Counted from the stretch's first letter, positions 38,398 to 46,746 are shown. The stretch: 64,000 nucleotides of DNA from Tunturiibacter empetritectus (GCF_014201375.1 NZ_JACHDZ010000003.1:310001-374000), one strand, 5' to 3'. Program-made: numbers and translations. Notes: generated by a model not told the origin, from the letters alone.

Positions 38398-38417
38398 TAT
38401 CGAACATCTGGTCGATA
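38398..38417. promoter_or_regulatory. Candidate operator upstream of the IclR gene
   Basis: TATCGA (38398-38403) and TCGATA (38412-38417) form an inverted repeat with eight bases between, 21 bases before the IclR start codon. The arm size and spacing fit a dimeric regulator; autoregulation is inference. Confidence 0.45.
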
Positions 38418-38438
38418 ACGTCACGGAAAGGGACACGC

Positions 38439-39302
38439 ATGAGCCTCACCCCACGCCAAACCCTCGCATCATCCGAAACTTCCCCGCCACCCGCTCCTCC
38501 CGCAGCACCCAAACCCACCCCGGCCTCCTCTCTCGACATCTTCACCGGCGATCCCAACTTCATGACCTCGCTCGCCCGCGGTCTTATAGTCATTCAGGCC
38601 TTCACCCAGCAATCTCCGCAGATGACCATCTCGCAACTCAGCGTAAAGACTGGCCTCTCCCGCGCCGCAGTTCGCCGCTGCCTCTACACCCTCACCAAGC
38701 TCGGCTTTGCCGGCGCAGAAGACGGCTCGCGCTACTCCCTCCGTCCGCGAATGCTCACCCTCTCCCACACCTACACCACTTCGAACACTCTCTCCACCGC
38801 CGCCCAGCCTATCCTTGAGCGCATGTCCGCCGCTCTCCGCGAGTCCTTCTCTGTCGCCACGCTCGACGGCGAGGACATCGTCTACATCGCCCGCACCCAG
38901 GTCAACCGCGTCATGGCCGTCGATCTCCACATCGGCAGCCGCCTACCCGCCTACTGCACCAGCATGGGCCGCATTCTCCTCGCCTATCTCCCGCCCGAAC
39001 AGCTCGAGCAGTATCTCGCCAAAGCTGTCCTCACCCCACACACCACGCGCACCATCACCTCCGTCGAGAAGCTCCGCCTCACCCTGCGCAACGTGCGCCG
39101 CAACGGCTACGCCCTCGTCGATCAGGAGTACGAGGTCGGCCTCCGCTCTCTAGCCGTCCCCGTCTTTGCCTCCTCGGGCCGAGTCGTAGCCACGCTGAAC
39201 CTTAGCGGCAACGCCCCTCGCATCTCCGTCCTCGAGATGCAAAGCCGCTTCCTCAGCCATCTTCGCAATGCTGCCAACGAGCTAAGCGCCTTCCTCAACT
39301 AG
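38439..39302 (+). CDS. IclR-family transcriptional regulator (PcaR/PobR-like)
   Basis: A 287-residue regulator. A Pro-rich leader of about 40 residues precedes the winged helix (SLARGLIVIQAFTQQSPQMT, SQLSVKTGLSRAAVRRCLYTL). The ligand domain has FSVATLDGEDIVYIARTQ, HIGSRLPAYCTSMGRILLA and YALVDQEYEVGLRSLAVPVF, the signatures of the aromatic-catabolism branch of IclR. The ATG at 38439 follows AAAGGGA; 28 extra residues from an ATG at 38355 are unlikely. No aromatic-degradation genes adjoin, so its target is unknown; the hydrolase-peroxiredoxin pair upstream is a candidate. Confidence 0.9.
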   Translation: MSLTPRQTLASSETSPPPAPPAAPKPTPASSLDIFTGDPNFMTSLARGLIVIQAFTQQSPQMTISQLSVKTGLSRAAVRRCLYTLTKLGFAGAEDGSRYSLRPRMLTLSHTYTTSNTLSTAAQPILERMSAALRESFSVATLDGEDIVYIARTQVNRVMAVDLHIGSRLPAYCTSMGRILLAYLPPEQLEQYLAKAVLTPHTTRTITSVEKLRLTLRNVRRNGYALVDQEYEVGLRSLAVPVFASSGRVVATLNLSGNAPRISVLEMQSRFLSHLRNAANELSAFLN

Positions 39303-39343
39303 AGCGGATTTCCTGATGGTGTGCAGCACCGTGTCTTTCTTGT

Positions 39344-39379
39344 TGTCATTCCGCAGCGTAGCGGAGGAATCTGCTGTTC
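39344..39379. repeat. Dispersed GTCATTCC...GAATCT repeat
   Basis: GTCATTCCGCAGCGTAGCGG and AGGAATCTGCTGTT, imperfectly palindromic (ATTCC / GGAAT). Near-identical copies are at 19881 and 52040. It sits in the 142 bases between the convergent IclR and DUF1697 genes. Confidence 0.75.
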
Positions 39380-39444
39380 GATTAGCCCGACACCTTAAAG
39401 CAATCTGATGTAACATCGGCACATTCTGGCGAACTAAGCGCGCG

Positions 39445-39978
39445 TCAAGCCATCATCTCCGCGAGCTTCAAGACCGTCCGCCAGTTTCGCATCGTGCTCA
39501 CCGTCTTCAGCTTCGAATCAAAATACGCATTCGTCAACTTCGTCTTCGCCGCTCCGGTCGCGAGCTTCATATAAATCTCCCGCCCGATGACTGCAAACTC
39601 ATCCGGCGCTGATCGCATCACATCCAGCCCAGCAACCAGATCCGGCCCTGGCCGGTCCGCGAGAAAAGAAACATGCAGCATCTCTTCCGCAGCCCCAGCC
39701 TTCAATAACGGATTCCCCCGGACCGCCGCCTGCATCTCCACAGCCGTCCGCAGCACCACCGGCACCTTCAATCCGAACTGTAACTCCACCTGTTGCGTAA
39801 TGGCATTCTGTAGTCTACCCACTACTTTGTCGTCAGCGCAGAAGACCACATTCCCACTCTGAATGTAGGTCACCACCTCGCCACATCCGGCAGCGACGAA
39901 GAGACCCGCCAGCTCCTTCATCGGCAGCATATTCTTTCCGCCCACGTTGATGCCGCGCAGCAACGCAACGTGTTTCAT
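39445..39978 (-). CDS. DUF1697 protein
   Basis: A 177-residue cytosolic protein of DUF1697, recognised by its N-terminal HVALLRGINVGGKNMLPM and the following TYIQSGNVVF, with a C-terminal TKLTNAYFDSKLKTVSTMRNWRTV that is the family's second signature. The function of the family is not established. The ATG at 39978 has AAGG six bases upstream and gives the standard N-terminus; an ATG at 39996 would add six residues. It probably follows manA in one transcript, 40 bases downstream. Confidence 0.88.
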   Translation of the reverse strand: MKHVALLRGINVGGKNMLPMKELAGLFVAAGCGEVVTYIQSGNVVFCADDKVVGRLQNAITQQVELQFGLKVPVVLRTAVEMQAAVRGNPLLKAGAAEEMLHVSFLADRPGPDLVAGLDVMRSAPDEFAVIGREIYMKLATGAAKTKLTNAYFDSKLKTVSTMRNWRTVLKLAEMMA

Positions 39979-40018
39979 GGTCGCCTTCGCTTTCATCAGG
40001 TCACCTTCCTAGACCGGC

Positions 40019-40930
40019 TTAGACCGGCGCCACGCACCGCGCAAACGTTACTCCAGTCTTCGTCTCCACAGCAACATCCCCATCTCCCATCGGCACCACG
40101 ACAGCCCGCCCGGGAGTCAACTCCAACTCTCCGTCAGGTGTCCTCACCACGCCACTCCCCGCCAGGCCAACAAGACAACCGGCTCCCGCAAAGTCAACCG
40201 TCCGTTCGCTCGTCGCAGAGATCTCAAATCGATCCACCACAAAATACCTCTGCTCAATCAACCTCGTAAATCCGTCCATCTCCCGTGACGCAACCTTACC
40301 CGCGTCCGTCGTAGCCTTGATCACCTGCAAGCCCTTCTCCAGATGCAGCTCCCGAGGCCGTCCATAGTCATACAGCCGATAGGTCACATCGCTGGTCTGC
40401 TGCGTCTCCAGCAGCACCACCCCAGGCCCGATGGCGTGCACAGTCCCAGCGTCCACAAACAGCATGTCCCCCACCGACACCGGCACATGCTCCAGCAGCA
40501 ACTCCATCGTCCCGCTCTCGACTGAAGCCGCAACCTCCTTCGCGCCCACGCCCGCCTTCAACCCCAGCGCGACCGTCGCATCCGGCTCCGCCTCCAGCAC
40601 GTACCAGCACTCGGTCTTTCCCCGCGTCTCCCCCATTGCCTTCGCCTGCGCATCATCCGGATGCACCTGCACCGAAAGCTTATCTGCCGGAAACAAAATC
40701 TTTACCAGCAGCGGAAACTCGCCACCCATCTTCTCCGCAACCGAAGCCAACGTCAGCCCCTTGAACGCTCCACTCTCCACCACACACTGCGGCCCAGTCA
40801 GCCAGGCCTCCCCTACCAGTTCCGTCGTGCCAGTCTCATCAAACCAGGGCTTCAGATCGCTCTTCCCCCAAACTCTTTCGCTAAACCACGGCTTCAATCC
40901 AAACGGCGCAACTCTGGTCCCAATTGTCAT
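40019..40930 (-). CDS. manA: Class I mannose-6-phosphate isomerase
   Basis: A 303-residue cupin-type isomerase that interconverts fructose-6-phosphate and mannose-6-phosphate, feeding GDP-mannose and exopolysaccharide synthesis. It starts with LKPWFSERVWG. The zinc site is visible in LSVQVHPDDAQAK (Gln and His) and GKTECWYVL (Glu), with VDAGTVHAIGPGVVLLETQQ (His) later. This is the short bacterial form; the C-terminal segment is a second cupin half. Next comes DUF1697 on the same strand. It is not fused to a GDP-mannose pyrophosphorylase. Confidence 0.9.
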   Translation of the reverse strand: MTIGTRVAPFGLKPWFSERVWGKSDLKPWFDETGTTELVGEAWLTGPQCVVESGAFKGLTLASVAEKMGGEFPLLVKILFPADKLSVQVHPDDAQAKAMGETRGKTECWYVLEAEPDATVALGLKAGVGAKEVAASVESGTMELLLEHVPVSVGDMLFVDAGTVHAIGPGVVLLETQQTSDVTYRLYDYGRPRELHLEKGLQVIKATTDAGKVASREMDGFTRLIEQRYFVVDRFEISATSERTVDFAGAGCLVGLAGSGVVRTPDGELELTPGRAVVVPMGDGDVAVETKTGVTFARCVAPV

Positions 40931-41058
40931 ACTTCAAGGGTATCAACTCCCACCTTTGGGTGGCATTACAAAACTCTTACACCACATCTCCGTTCACCCC
41001 TGATAGCGTCAGTACTAGCAGTTCAGAAGCACCCGAAACACAAGGACAGCGAATAAAT

Positions 41059-42048
41059 ATGACTCCCCTCAGCACCATCGAAGAAGCCCCGGTAAAGGCG
41101 CCCAAGCTCGCCGCCGTAGTTCCAGCCGTCGCCGAAGTCACCCAGAAGATCAAGCAGGACCTCCGCATGGGCCGCGAGCACCAGGAAGGCCGCATCAACT
41201 GGATCACCACCATCGCCATGGGGCTCTTCCATGTCGGAGCCATCGCTGCCCTCTTCTTCTTCTCCTGGAAAAATCTGGCTGTCTTCGTGGTCATGTACTT
41301 CTTCGCGATCAACGTCGGCATCGGCGTTGCCTATCACCGCCTGCTCACCCATCGCGGCTACAAAGTTCCCAAGTGGGTCGAATACTTCGTTACCATGTGC
41401 GGCTGCCTCGCGCTCGAGGGCGGCCCGATCTTCTGGGTAGCCACCCACCGCGTTCACCATCAAAACTCCGATCAGGAAGGCGATCCGCACACTCCGCACG
41501 ACGGCACCTGGTGGGCTCACGCCGGCTGGATCCTCTCCGGCCGCGCCCTTCACTCCGAGACCGCCCTCCTTGGCCGCTACGCCCCCGACCTCACCAAGGA
41601 CCCCGTCCACGTCTGGCTCAGCAAATACCACTACGTTCCCCTGGTCGTCACCGGCGTCCTTCAGGTTGCACTCGGCGCAGCCCTCGCACCTGCAGGCCAT
41701 CACTTCGTAGGCGCCCTCGGCATGGTCCTCTGGGGAACCTTCCTCCGCGTAACCATCGGCCTCCACGCGACCTGGCTGGTCAACTCCGCCACCCACCTCT
41801 GGGGCAAGCGCCGCTTCGAGACCAAAGACGACTCCCGCAACAACTGGTGGGTCGCCATGCTCACCGGCGGCGAAGGCTGGCACAACAACCACCACGCCCA
41901 TCCCGTCAGCGCCCGCCACGGCCTCGCCTGGTACGAGTTCGACATCAACTACTACTGCATCTGGCTCCTCAGCAAAGTCGGGCTCGCGGAAAAGATTCAG
42001 ATCGCCAAATTCGATCCAAAGAATCCCAAACCCGCCGGCGTCCTCTAA
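41059..42048 (+). CDS. Membrane fatty-acid (acyl-CoA type) delta-9 desaturase
   Basis: A 329-residue di-iron membrane desaturase. The three histidine boxes are present: HRLLTH at 93-98, HRVHH at 130-134, and HNNHH in GEGWHNNHHAHP. Hydrophobic segments flank them. This pattern belongs to the stearoyl-CoA-desaturase-like group that inserts a delta-9 double bond into acyl chains and adjusts membrane fluidity. The ATG at 41059 is preferred; the frame extends to 40924 but overlaps the manA start on the other strand. A strong rho-independent hairpin follows at 42081. Confidence 0.92.
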   Translation: MTPLSTIEEAPVKAPKLAAVVPAVAEVTQKIKQDLRMGREHQEGRINWITTIAMGLFHVGAIAALFFFSWKNLAVFVVMYFFAINVGIGVAYHRLLTHRGYKVPKWVEYFVTMCGCLALEGGPIFWVATHRVHHQNSDQEGDPHTPHDGTWWAHAGWILSGRALHSETALLGRYAPDLTKDPVHVWLSKYHYVPLVVTGVLQVALGAALAPAGHHFVGALGMVLWGTFLRVTIGLHATWLVNSATHLWGKRRFETKDDSRNNWWVAMLTGGEGWHNNHHAHPVSARHGLAWYEFDINYYCIWLLSKVGLAEKIQIAKFDPKNPKPAGVL

Positions 42049-42080
42049 ACCGGTCTTCTAAACCGAACGTCAGCAAAACA

Positions 42081-42113
42081 AAAGGCCGTCCTCCGAAAGG
42101 GGTGACGGCCTTT
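42081..42113 (+). terminator. Rho-independent terminator after the desaturase gene
   Basis: Stem AAAGGCCGTC (42081-42090) with GACGGCCTTT (42104-42113) around CTCCGAAAGGGGT, ending in four T. A near copy at 42942-42976 shows that the DNA around it was duplicated with the gene. Confidence 0.85.
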
Positions 42114-42222
42114 TCAATCTCTGCATCCAATCTCGACAAGCATCCAACTCCGCGCTATCCTCATCCGGAACTGCAACCGCTTCAAGGGCCAATGGCAAAT
42201 CCTCAACCCGAAAAGAGGCAAA

Positions 42223-42924
42223 ATGAAGCGCACAACGAAGCTCCTCCTGACAGCCACATTTCTTATCGCCGGCGCCTGCGCCACACCCACGCCTGCAACC
42301 GCGCAACCCGGTTACGGCGGCCCACCCCCCAGGATTACCTGCTCCTCCGACGACGGCCGCAGAAACTGGTGCGACATCGGTCCCTCTCGCGACGTCCGTC
42401 TGGTCCGGCAGATCAGCGACTCCCCCTGCGTCCAGGACGACACTTGGGGCGTCGATCGTCGTGGCCTCTGGGTCGACCGTGGCTGCCGCGCCGAGTTCTT
42501 CATCGGCCGCAGAGAACCGCCACCTCCTCCTATCACCGTCACCTGCTCCTCCAACGACGGACGCAGAAACTGGTGCGACATCGGCCCCTCTCGCGATCGC
42601 GACGTCCGCATGGCGCGACAGATCAGCGGCTCTCCCTGTATCCAGGACGACACCTGGGGCGTCGATCAACGCGGCCTCTGGGTAGACCGTGGCTGCCGCG
42701 CCGACTTCCTCGTTGGTCGCTTTGAACCGCCTCCTCCTCCCGTCACAATCACCTGCTCCTCCAACGACGGAGAACGAAACTGGTGCGACATCGGCTCCCG
42801 AACCGAGGTTCGTCTCATCCGGCAGATCAGCGGATCTCCCTGCGTCCGCGGCCAGACCTGGAACATCGACAATCGCGGCCTGTGGGTAGACCGAGGCTGC
42901 CGCGCCGACTTCGAAGCCCGCTAG
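42223..42924 (+). CDS. Exported protein with three DUF3011 repeats
   Basis: A 233-residue secreted protein. The signal peptide ends near ATAQP; the sequence GACA inside it could alternatively be a lipobox. Three DUF3011 repeats follow at about 38-95, 105-166 and 175-231, each with four cysteines (in repeat 1 Cys40, 50, 69, 88) and the pattern NWCDIG, VRLVRQIS, WGVDRRGLWVDRGCRAEF. Proline linkers separate them. The family is of unknown function and likely disulfide-stabilised. It has a paralogue directly downstream. Its upstream 120 bases are repeated before that gene. Confidence 0.85.
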   Translation: MKRTTKLLLTATFLIAGACATPTPATAQPGYGGPPPRITCSSDDGRRNWCDIGPSRDVRLVRQISDSPCVQDDTWGVDRRGLWVDRGCRAEFFIGRREPPPPPITVTCSSNDGRRNWCDIGPSRDRDVRMARQISGSPCIQDDTWGVDQRGLWVDRGCRADFLVGRFEPPPPPVTITCSSNDGERNWCDIGSRTEVRLIRQISGSPCVRGQTWNIDNRGLWVDRGCRADFEAR

Positions 42925-42941
42925 CCGAGCATCACCAAACC

Positions 42942-42976
42942 AAAAAGCCGTCCTCCGAAAGGGGTGACGGCTTTTT
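42942..42976 (+). terminator. Rho-independent terminator, duplicated copy
   Basis: Stem AAAAAGCCGTC (42942-42952) with GACGGCTTTTT (42966-42976), same loop as at 42081. One compensating pair differs (GGCC to AGCC with GGCC to GGCT), so the stem is preserved after duplication. Confidence 0.88.
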
Positions 42977-43082
42977 AAAATCTCTGCAACCAATCTCGAC
43001 AAGCATCCAACTCCACGCTATCCTCATTCGGAACCGCAACCACTTCAAAGACCGTGCCAATCTTCAACTCGAAAGAGGCAAG

Positions 43083-43592
43083 ATGAAGCTCACAACCAAG
43101 CTCCTCCTGATAGCCACCCTCCTGATCGCGGGCACCTGCGCCACACCCACACCCGCAGCCGCGCAACCCGGCTACGGCGGTCCACCCCCGAGAATTACCT
43201 GCTCCTCCGACGACGGCCGCAGAAACTGGTGCAACATCGGGCCATCTCGCGATGTCCGCCTGGTCCGCCAGATCAGCGGCTCCCCTTGCATCCGCGACAA
43301 TACTTGGGGAGTGGATCGCCGTGGCCTCTGGGTCGACCGCGGCTGCCGCGCCGAGTTCATCGTCGGCCGTGCAGGACCACCACCTCCGCCGCCTGGACCC
43401 GGCTCCGGTGCTATCGTCACCTGCTCCTCCAACGACGGAGGCAGAAGATGGTGTGACATAGGCCGTAGCCGCGATGTAAGACTCGTCCGGCAGATCAGCG
43501 GCTCCCCTTGCGTTCGTGGCCAGACCTGGGATGTGGACCGACGAGGCCTTTGGGTTGACCGAGGCTGCCGCGCCGACTTTCGAGTCCGCTAA
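43083..43592 (+). CDS. Exported protein with two DUF3011 repeats (paralogue)
   Basis: A 169-residue paralogue of the preceding gene. The signal peptide (KLTTKLLLIATLLIAGTCATPTPAAAQ) is almost identical, and two DUF3011 repeats at about 38-95 and 112-168 flank a longer Pro/Gly linker (GPPPPPPGPGSG). The frame is open upstream to 42783, but the ATG at 43083 begins the signal peptide. The gene and about 120 bases of leader arose by tandem duplication; the number of repeats differs by one, which could reflect unequal recombination within the repeats. Confidence 0.86.
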   Translation: MKLTTKLLLIATLLIAGTCATPTPAAAQPGYGGPPPRITCSSDDGRRNWCNIGPSRDVRLVRQISGSPCIRDNTWGVDRRGLWVDRGCRAEFIVGRAGPPPPPPGPGSGAIVTCSSNDGGRRWCDIGRSRDVRLVRQISGSPCVRGQTWDVDRRGLWVDRGCRADFRVR

Positions 43593-43599
43593 CACTACC

Positions 43600-43638
43600 C
43601 CGCAGGAAGTCGATTACACCCGAATCGGCTTCCTGCGG
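43600..43638. terminator. Long hairpin after the DUF3011 pair
   Basis: CCGCAGGAAG (43600-43609) pairs with CTTCCTGCGG (43629-43638), with an inner CGATT/AATCG stem. There is no T-run, so it may be a terminator or a boundary element. Confidence 0.5.
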
Positions 43639-43653
43639 CTACACTAAGCAGCA

Positions 43654-44430
43654 ATGCTTCGCACCATTCGCGCCACTCAGTATGTCACCGCCCTCCGCGA
43701 AGGCGGCTCTCTTCCCGCAATTATCGAGGCCGACGACCTGGGTCTCTACGTCGTCAAATTTCGCGGCGCCGGTCAGGGTCCCCTCGCGTTGGTGGCCGAA
43801 CTCGTCGCCGGCGAAATCGGCCGCACCCTCGGTCTCAACATCCCCGAGCTTGTCTTCGCTCACGTCGATCCCGCACTCGGACGCAACGAGCCCGATCAGG
43901 AGATTCGCGACCTCCTTCGCGCCAGCGCCGGACTCAACCTCGCCCTCGATTATCTCCCCGGCTCCTCCATGTTCGACCCCGCCGCCGGCGACAAAGCCGA
44001 CCCCCACACCGCCTCCCTCGCCGTCTGGTTCGACGCCTTCACCCTCAACGTCGACCGCACCCCCCGCAACGCCAATCTCCTCAACTGGCACAGCCAGCTC
44101 TACTTCATCGACCACGGAGCCGCCCTCTACTTTCACCACAACTGGCCCGACGCCGGCCGCCTCGCCGACTCTCCCTTCGCCGACATCCGCAACCACATCC
44201 TTCTGCCCTGGGCATCGAAGCTCGAAGAAATTGCGGCTCAAGCAACCACCCGCCTCAACTCTTCGGTCCTCAACGAGATCCTCGCGCAGATTCCCGACGA
44301 TTGGCTTCAGTCCAGCCATCCCACTCCCGCCGAGGCACGCGCAGCCTATCTCGATCTCCTCACCCGCCGTCTGGCAGCATCCCCAATCTTCACCCAGGAG
44401 GCCATCCGTGCTCGCGCCCATCTCATTTGA
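43654..44430 (+). CDS. HipA-like kinase-fold protein
   Basis: A 258-residue protein of the short HipA-like group. It has an N-terminal ATP-binding segment (YVVKFRGAGQGPLALVAELVAG with Lys) and a catalytic-loop-like NVDRTPRNANLL followed by LYFIDHGAAL, equivalent to the catalytic Asp and metal-binding Asp of HipA kinases. It lacks the N-subdomain of toxin HipA and has no HipB antitoxin; instead a DUF3037 gene overlaps its end by 23 bases. The substrate is unknown; a role in phosphorylating a protein or small molecule is inference. Confidence 0.82.
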   Translation: MLRTIRATQYVTALREGGSLPAIIEADDLGLYVVKFRGAGQGPLALVAELVAGEIGRTLGLNIPELVFAHVDPALGRNEPDQEIRDLLRASAGLNLALDYLPGSSMFDPAAGDKADPHTASLAVWFDAFTLNVDRTPRNANLLNWHSQLYFIDHGAALYFHHNWPDAGRLADSPFADIRNHILLPWASKLEEIAAQATTRLNSSVLNEILAQIPDDWLQSSHPTPAEARAAYLDLLTRRLAASPIFTQEAIRARAHLI

Positions 44431-44794
44431 CTACGCAGTTATTCGCGTCGTCCCCCGTGTCGAGCGCGAAGAGTTCCTCAACGCAGGCGTCGTCGTCTTC
44501 TGCCTGCAACAGCGCTTCCTCGAAGCCCGCATCCACATCGACAATCAACGCCTTCGTGCCTTGTGGCCAGACCTCAACCTCGATCTGGTTCGTAACCACC
44601 TCGAAGCTTTCCCGAAAATCTGCGCCGCAGATCCCACAGCCGGTCCCATCTCGCAACTCAGCCAACGCGAACGCTTCCACTGGCTCGCCTCGCCGCGCAG
44701 CACGATTATCCAAGTCTCCCCCGTTCACACTGGCCTCTGCGACGAGCCTGAAAAACTCATGGATAATCTAGCCCGGCGCTACCTAACCCCGTGA
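44408..44794 (+). CDS. DUF3037 protein
   Basis: A 128-residue protein of DUF3037, starting with GTG and preceded by a perfect AGGAGG six bases away, all inside the end of the HipA-like gene. The N-terminus FDYAVIRVVPRVEREEFLNA and GVVVFCLQQRFLEARI are the family signature. DUF3037 genes are commonly found beside HipA-like kinase genes, so the two probably work together. Its biochemical role is not established. No signal peptide or membrane segment is seen. Confidence 0.85.
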   Translation: MLAPISFDYAVIRVVPRVEREEFLNAGVVVFCLQQRFLEARIHIDNQRLRALWPDLNLDLVRNHLEAFPKICAADPTAGPISQLSQRERFHWLASPRSTIIQVSPVHTGLCDEPEKLMDNLARRYLTP

Positions 44795-44816
44795 CCAAAG
44801 CCCCACCAATCAAACA

Positions 44817-45665
44817 TCACGACACGCGCAAGCGGTACGCCTGGCTCTCATCCTTCGGGTCTGCCACCGGATCCGCCACCCGGTCCTCCTCTGACATCGC
44901 AATCGCCTCACACCACACCATCTGAAACCCGTCTCCAAAAACAACCGCCTGCTCCGGCTTCTGATACATCACCTCGAGATCGCGCGGCCTTCCGGCAAAT
45001 CGACTCTGAATCCTCTCAACCAGCTGCCGCATCACCTGCTCTCCAAACGGGTTGTACATATATAAGAGGCAGGGCCCCTCCGGCCACTCCAGTTCCAACG
45101 CATCACCACACACAATCCGTATCGGCGACAGCGCCTTACCAGCCTTCGTCCACACCTCTGCATTTTCCTGCGCGAGTTCAGCCAGTCCCGTATTCAACTC
45201 CACCCCGACGACCTCGCGAAATCGCATCTCAGACGCAAGCAGCACCGCGCGCCCCTTCCCACATCCAAAGTCGACAAAGGTGTAGTCCCCGATGGCATGC
45301 GCAGGCCCAGACTCAAACCATTTCTTCATCGCTCCTCTAAAGCGCGAAGGTGGTATCGCCGCATATCCCGCAATAAATCTGTCGTTAGCATGCCCGACCG
45401 CCAGATCATGTCCAGGGATCAATCCGTCGGTCCTCACTCCGTGATGTACGTCAAACGGATGAGCCGCTCGCACCTCATCAGGCCGCCTCAGCCTGCGTCC
45501 TATGCTCTTGGCCGCCGACGTCACCGTTCCCGCCACTCCACGGTTTTCTAGCGACCACCGAACCCTTTCCAGGACTCCCACTGCCACCTCGCCGAAAGCA
45601 TCGCTCTCTATAACCCAAGCCGCAACCGACCCATGAGACTTACCAGTTATATTCTCATGTAGCAT
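44817..45665 (-). CDS. Class I SAM-dependent methyltransferase
   Basis: Up to 282 residues. SAM motif I is VDFGCGKGRAVLLAS, then VVGVELNTGLAELA and the strand CLLYMYNPFGEQV, which has the NPF signature of methyltransferases acting on nitrogen or protein substrates. The N-terminal part has RPDEVRAAHPFDVHHGVRTDGLI. The start is unsure: ATG at 45665 shares three bases (CATG) with the divergent kinase gene, while GTG codons at 45587 and 45581 would leave room for a promoter. The frame is open further upstream but that runs antisense to the kinase. Confidence 0.78.
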   Translation of the reverse strand: MLHENITGKSHGSVAAWVIESDAFGEVAVGVLERVRWSLENRGVAGTVTSAAKSIGRRLRRPDEVRAAHPFDVHHGVRTDGLIPGHDLAVGHANDRFIAGYAAIPPSRFRGAMKKWFESGPAHAIGDYTFVDFGCGKGRAVLLASEMRFREVVGVELNTGLAELAQENAEVWTKAGKALSPIRIVCGDALELEWPEGPCLLYMYNPFGEQVMRQLVERIQSRFAGRPRDLEVMYQKPEQAVVFGDGFQMVWCEAIAMSEEDRVADPVADPKDESQAYRLRVS

Positions 45666-46590
45666 GAACATCACCCGACGTCGCGGAGCTATCGCTTTCT
45701 TCATCACACTCGGCGCTCTCCTGGTCGGTGGCCTCATCACTCTCAACATCACCTGGATCATTCTCAACAAGCGCACCGTAGCCATCGCCGTCCTCGGCGT
45801 GATCCTCTTCGCCGCACTCATCGCCGGCGTCGTCCTCAACACCGTCTTCCTCGTCCGCGAGATCCGCCGCAACGAGCGTCAGGACTCCTTCCTCAACGCC
45901 GTCACCCACGAGCTAAAAACCCCCATCGCCAGCATCCGCCTCTACCTCGAAACCCTCCAGCGCCGCCCCATAGAGGAACCCCAGCGCCAGGAGTTCTACA
46001 AGATCATGCTCTCCGACTCCGACCGTCTCCTCGCCACCGTCGAGCAGGTCCTTAAAGCCGGCCAGCTTGGCCAACGCCAACGCCAGCAAAACCGCACCCT
46101 CATCAACATGGAGTCCCTCGTAGCCGACTGCATCGCCATCACACTCCAGCGCCACCACCTCCCCGCCGAAAGCATCGTCCTCGAACCCATCTCCGGTGTC
46201 GTCCGCCTCTACACTCAGGGCATCGCCGAAGACCTCCGCACCGCCGTTCTCAACGTCCTCGACAACGCCGTCAAATACTCCCCTGAAGGCGTTGCCATCC
46301 GCTGCTCGCTCGCCATCTCCAACTACACCTGGGTCGCACTCCGCGTCACCGACACCGGAGTCGGTCTGCCCGCCAACCAGTTCAAACGCATCTTCACGCG
46401 CTTCTACCGCGTCCCCGGCCGCGCCATGGCCAAGATCAAGGGAACCGGCCTCGGCCTCTTCCTCGTGCGCAACATCGCCCGTCAGCACGGCGGCGAAGCA
46501 ACTGCCACCAGCCCCGGTCCCGGCCTCGGCACCACCATCTCCATCACCCTTCCCCTCGCCGCGCCAGCATCCTCCTCAATTTCTAACTAG
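45664..46590 (+). CDS. Membrane sensor histidine kinase
   Basis: A 308-residue kinase. Two membrane helices (residues 9-33 and 38-62) with almost no periplasmic loop suggest sensing within the membrane. The phosphoacceptor His82 lies in NAVTHELKTPIASIR, and the ATPase domain has NVLDNAVKYSPEG, VTDTGVGLP and GTGLGLFLVRNIA. The likely partner is the OmpR-type regulator at 47476, separated by a MarC-like gene. Upstream, TTATATTCT near 45648 could be part of a promoter. Confidence 0.92.
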   Translation: MNITRRRGAIAFFITLGALLVGGLITLNITWIILNKRTVAIAVLGVILFAALIAGVVLNTVFLVREIRRNERQDSFLNAVTHELKTPIASIRLYLETLQRRPIEEPQRQEFYKIMLSDSDRLLATVEQVLKAGQLGQRQRQQNRTLINMESLVADCIAITLQRHHLPAESIVLEPISGVVRLYTQGIAEDLRTAVLNVLDNAVKYSPEGVAIRCSLAISNYTWVALRVTDTGVGLPANQFKRIFTRFYRVPGRAMAKIKGTGLGLFLVRNIARQHGGEATATSPGPGLGTTISITLPLAAPASSSISN

Positions 46591-46629
46591 AGCAATCTTC
46601 GCTCCTTCGTCTCAGGATAAAAAGCAAAA

Positions 46630-46690
46630 CGTCATCTCGACCGGACCCTGAGCGCAGTCGAAGGGGCAGTGGAGAGATCCCTGTATTCCG
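46630..46690. repeat. Dispersed GTCATCTCGACC...GAGATCCC repeat
   Basis: CGTCATCTCGACCGGACCCT, GAGCGCAGTCGAAGGGGCAG and GGAGAGATCCCTGTATT, the same style as the units at 19729 and 52040: a GTCAT start, a GCAGTCGAAGG core and a GATCCCTGTAT end. It fills most of the 156 bases between the kinase and MarC genes. Confidence 0.6.
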
Positions 46691-46746
46691 TGCCGCCACC
46701 CAACGTACAATCGCATCAAAGTTCGTAGTTCATCTCAACCGAATCC

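Noticed and set aside
42783..43082. A longer second DUF3011 protein beginning at 42783
   Set aside because: The upstream part overlaps the first DUF3011 gene in another frame and a terminator; the signal peptide begins at 43083.
45666..45872. A longer methyltransferase starting at 45872
   Set aside because: The additional 69 residues are Arg/Met-rich and antisense to the membrane helices of the kinase gene.
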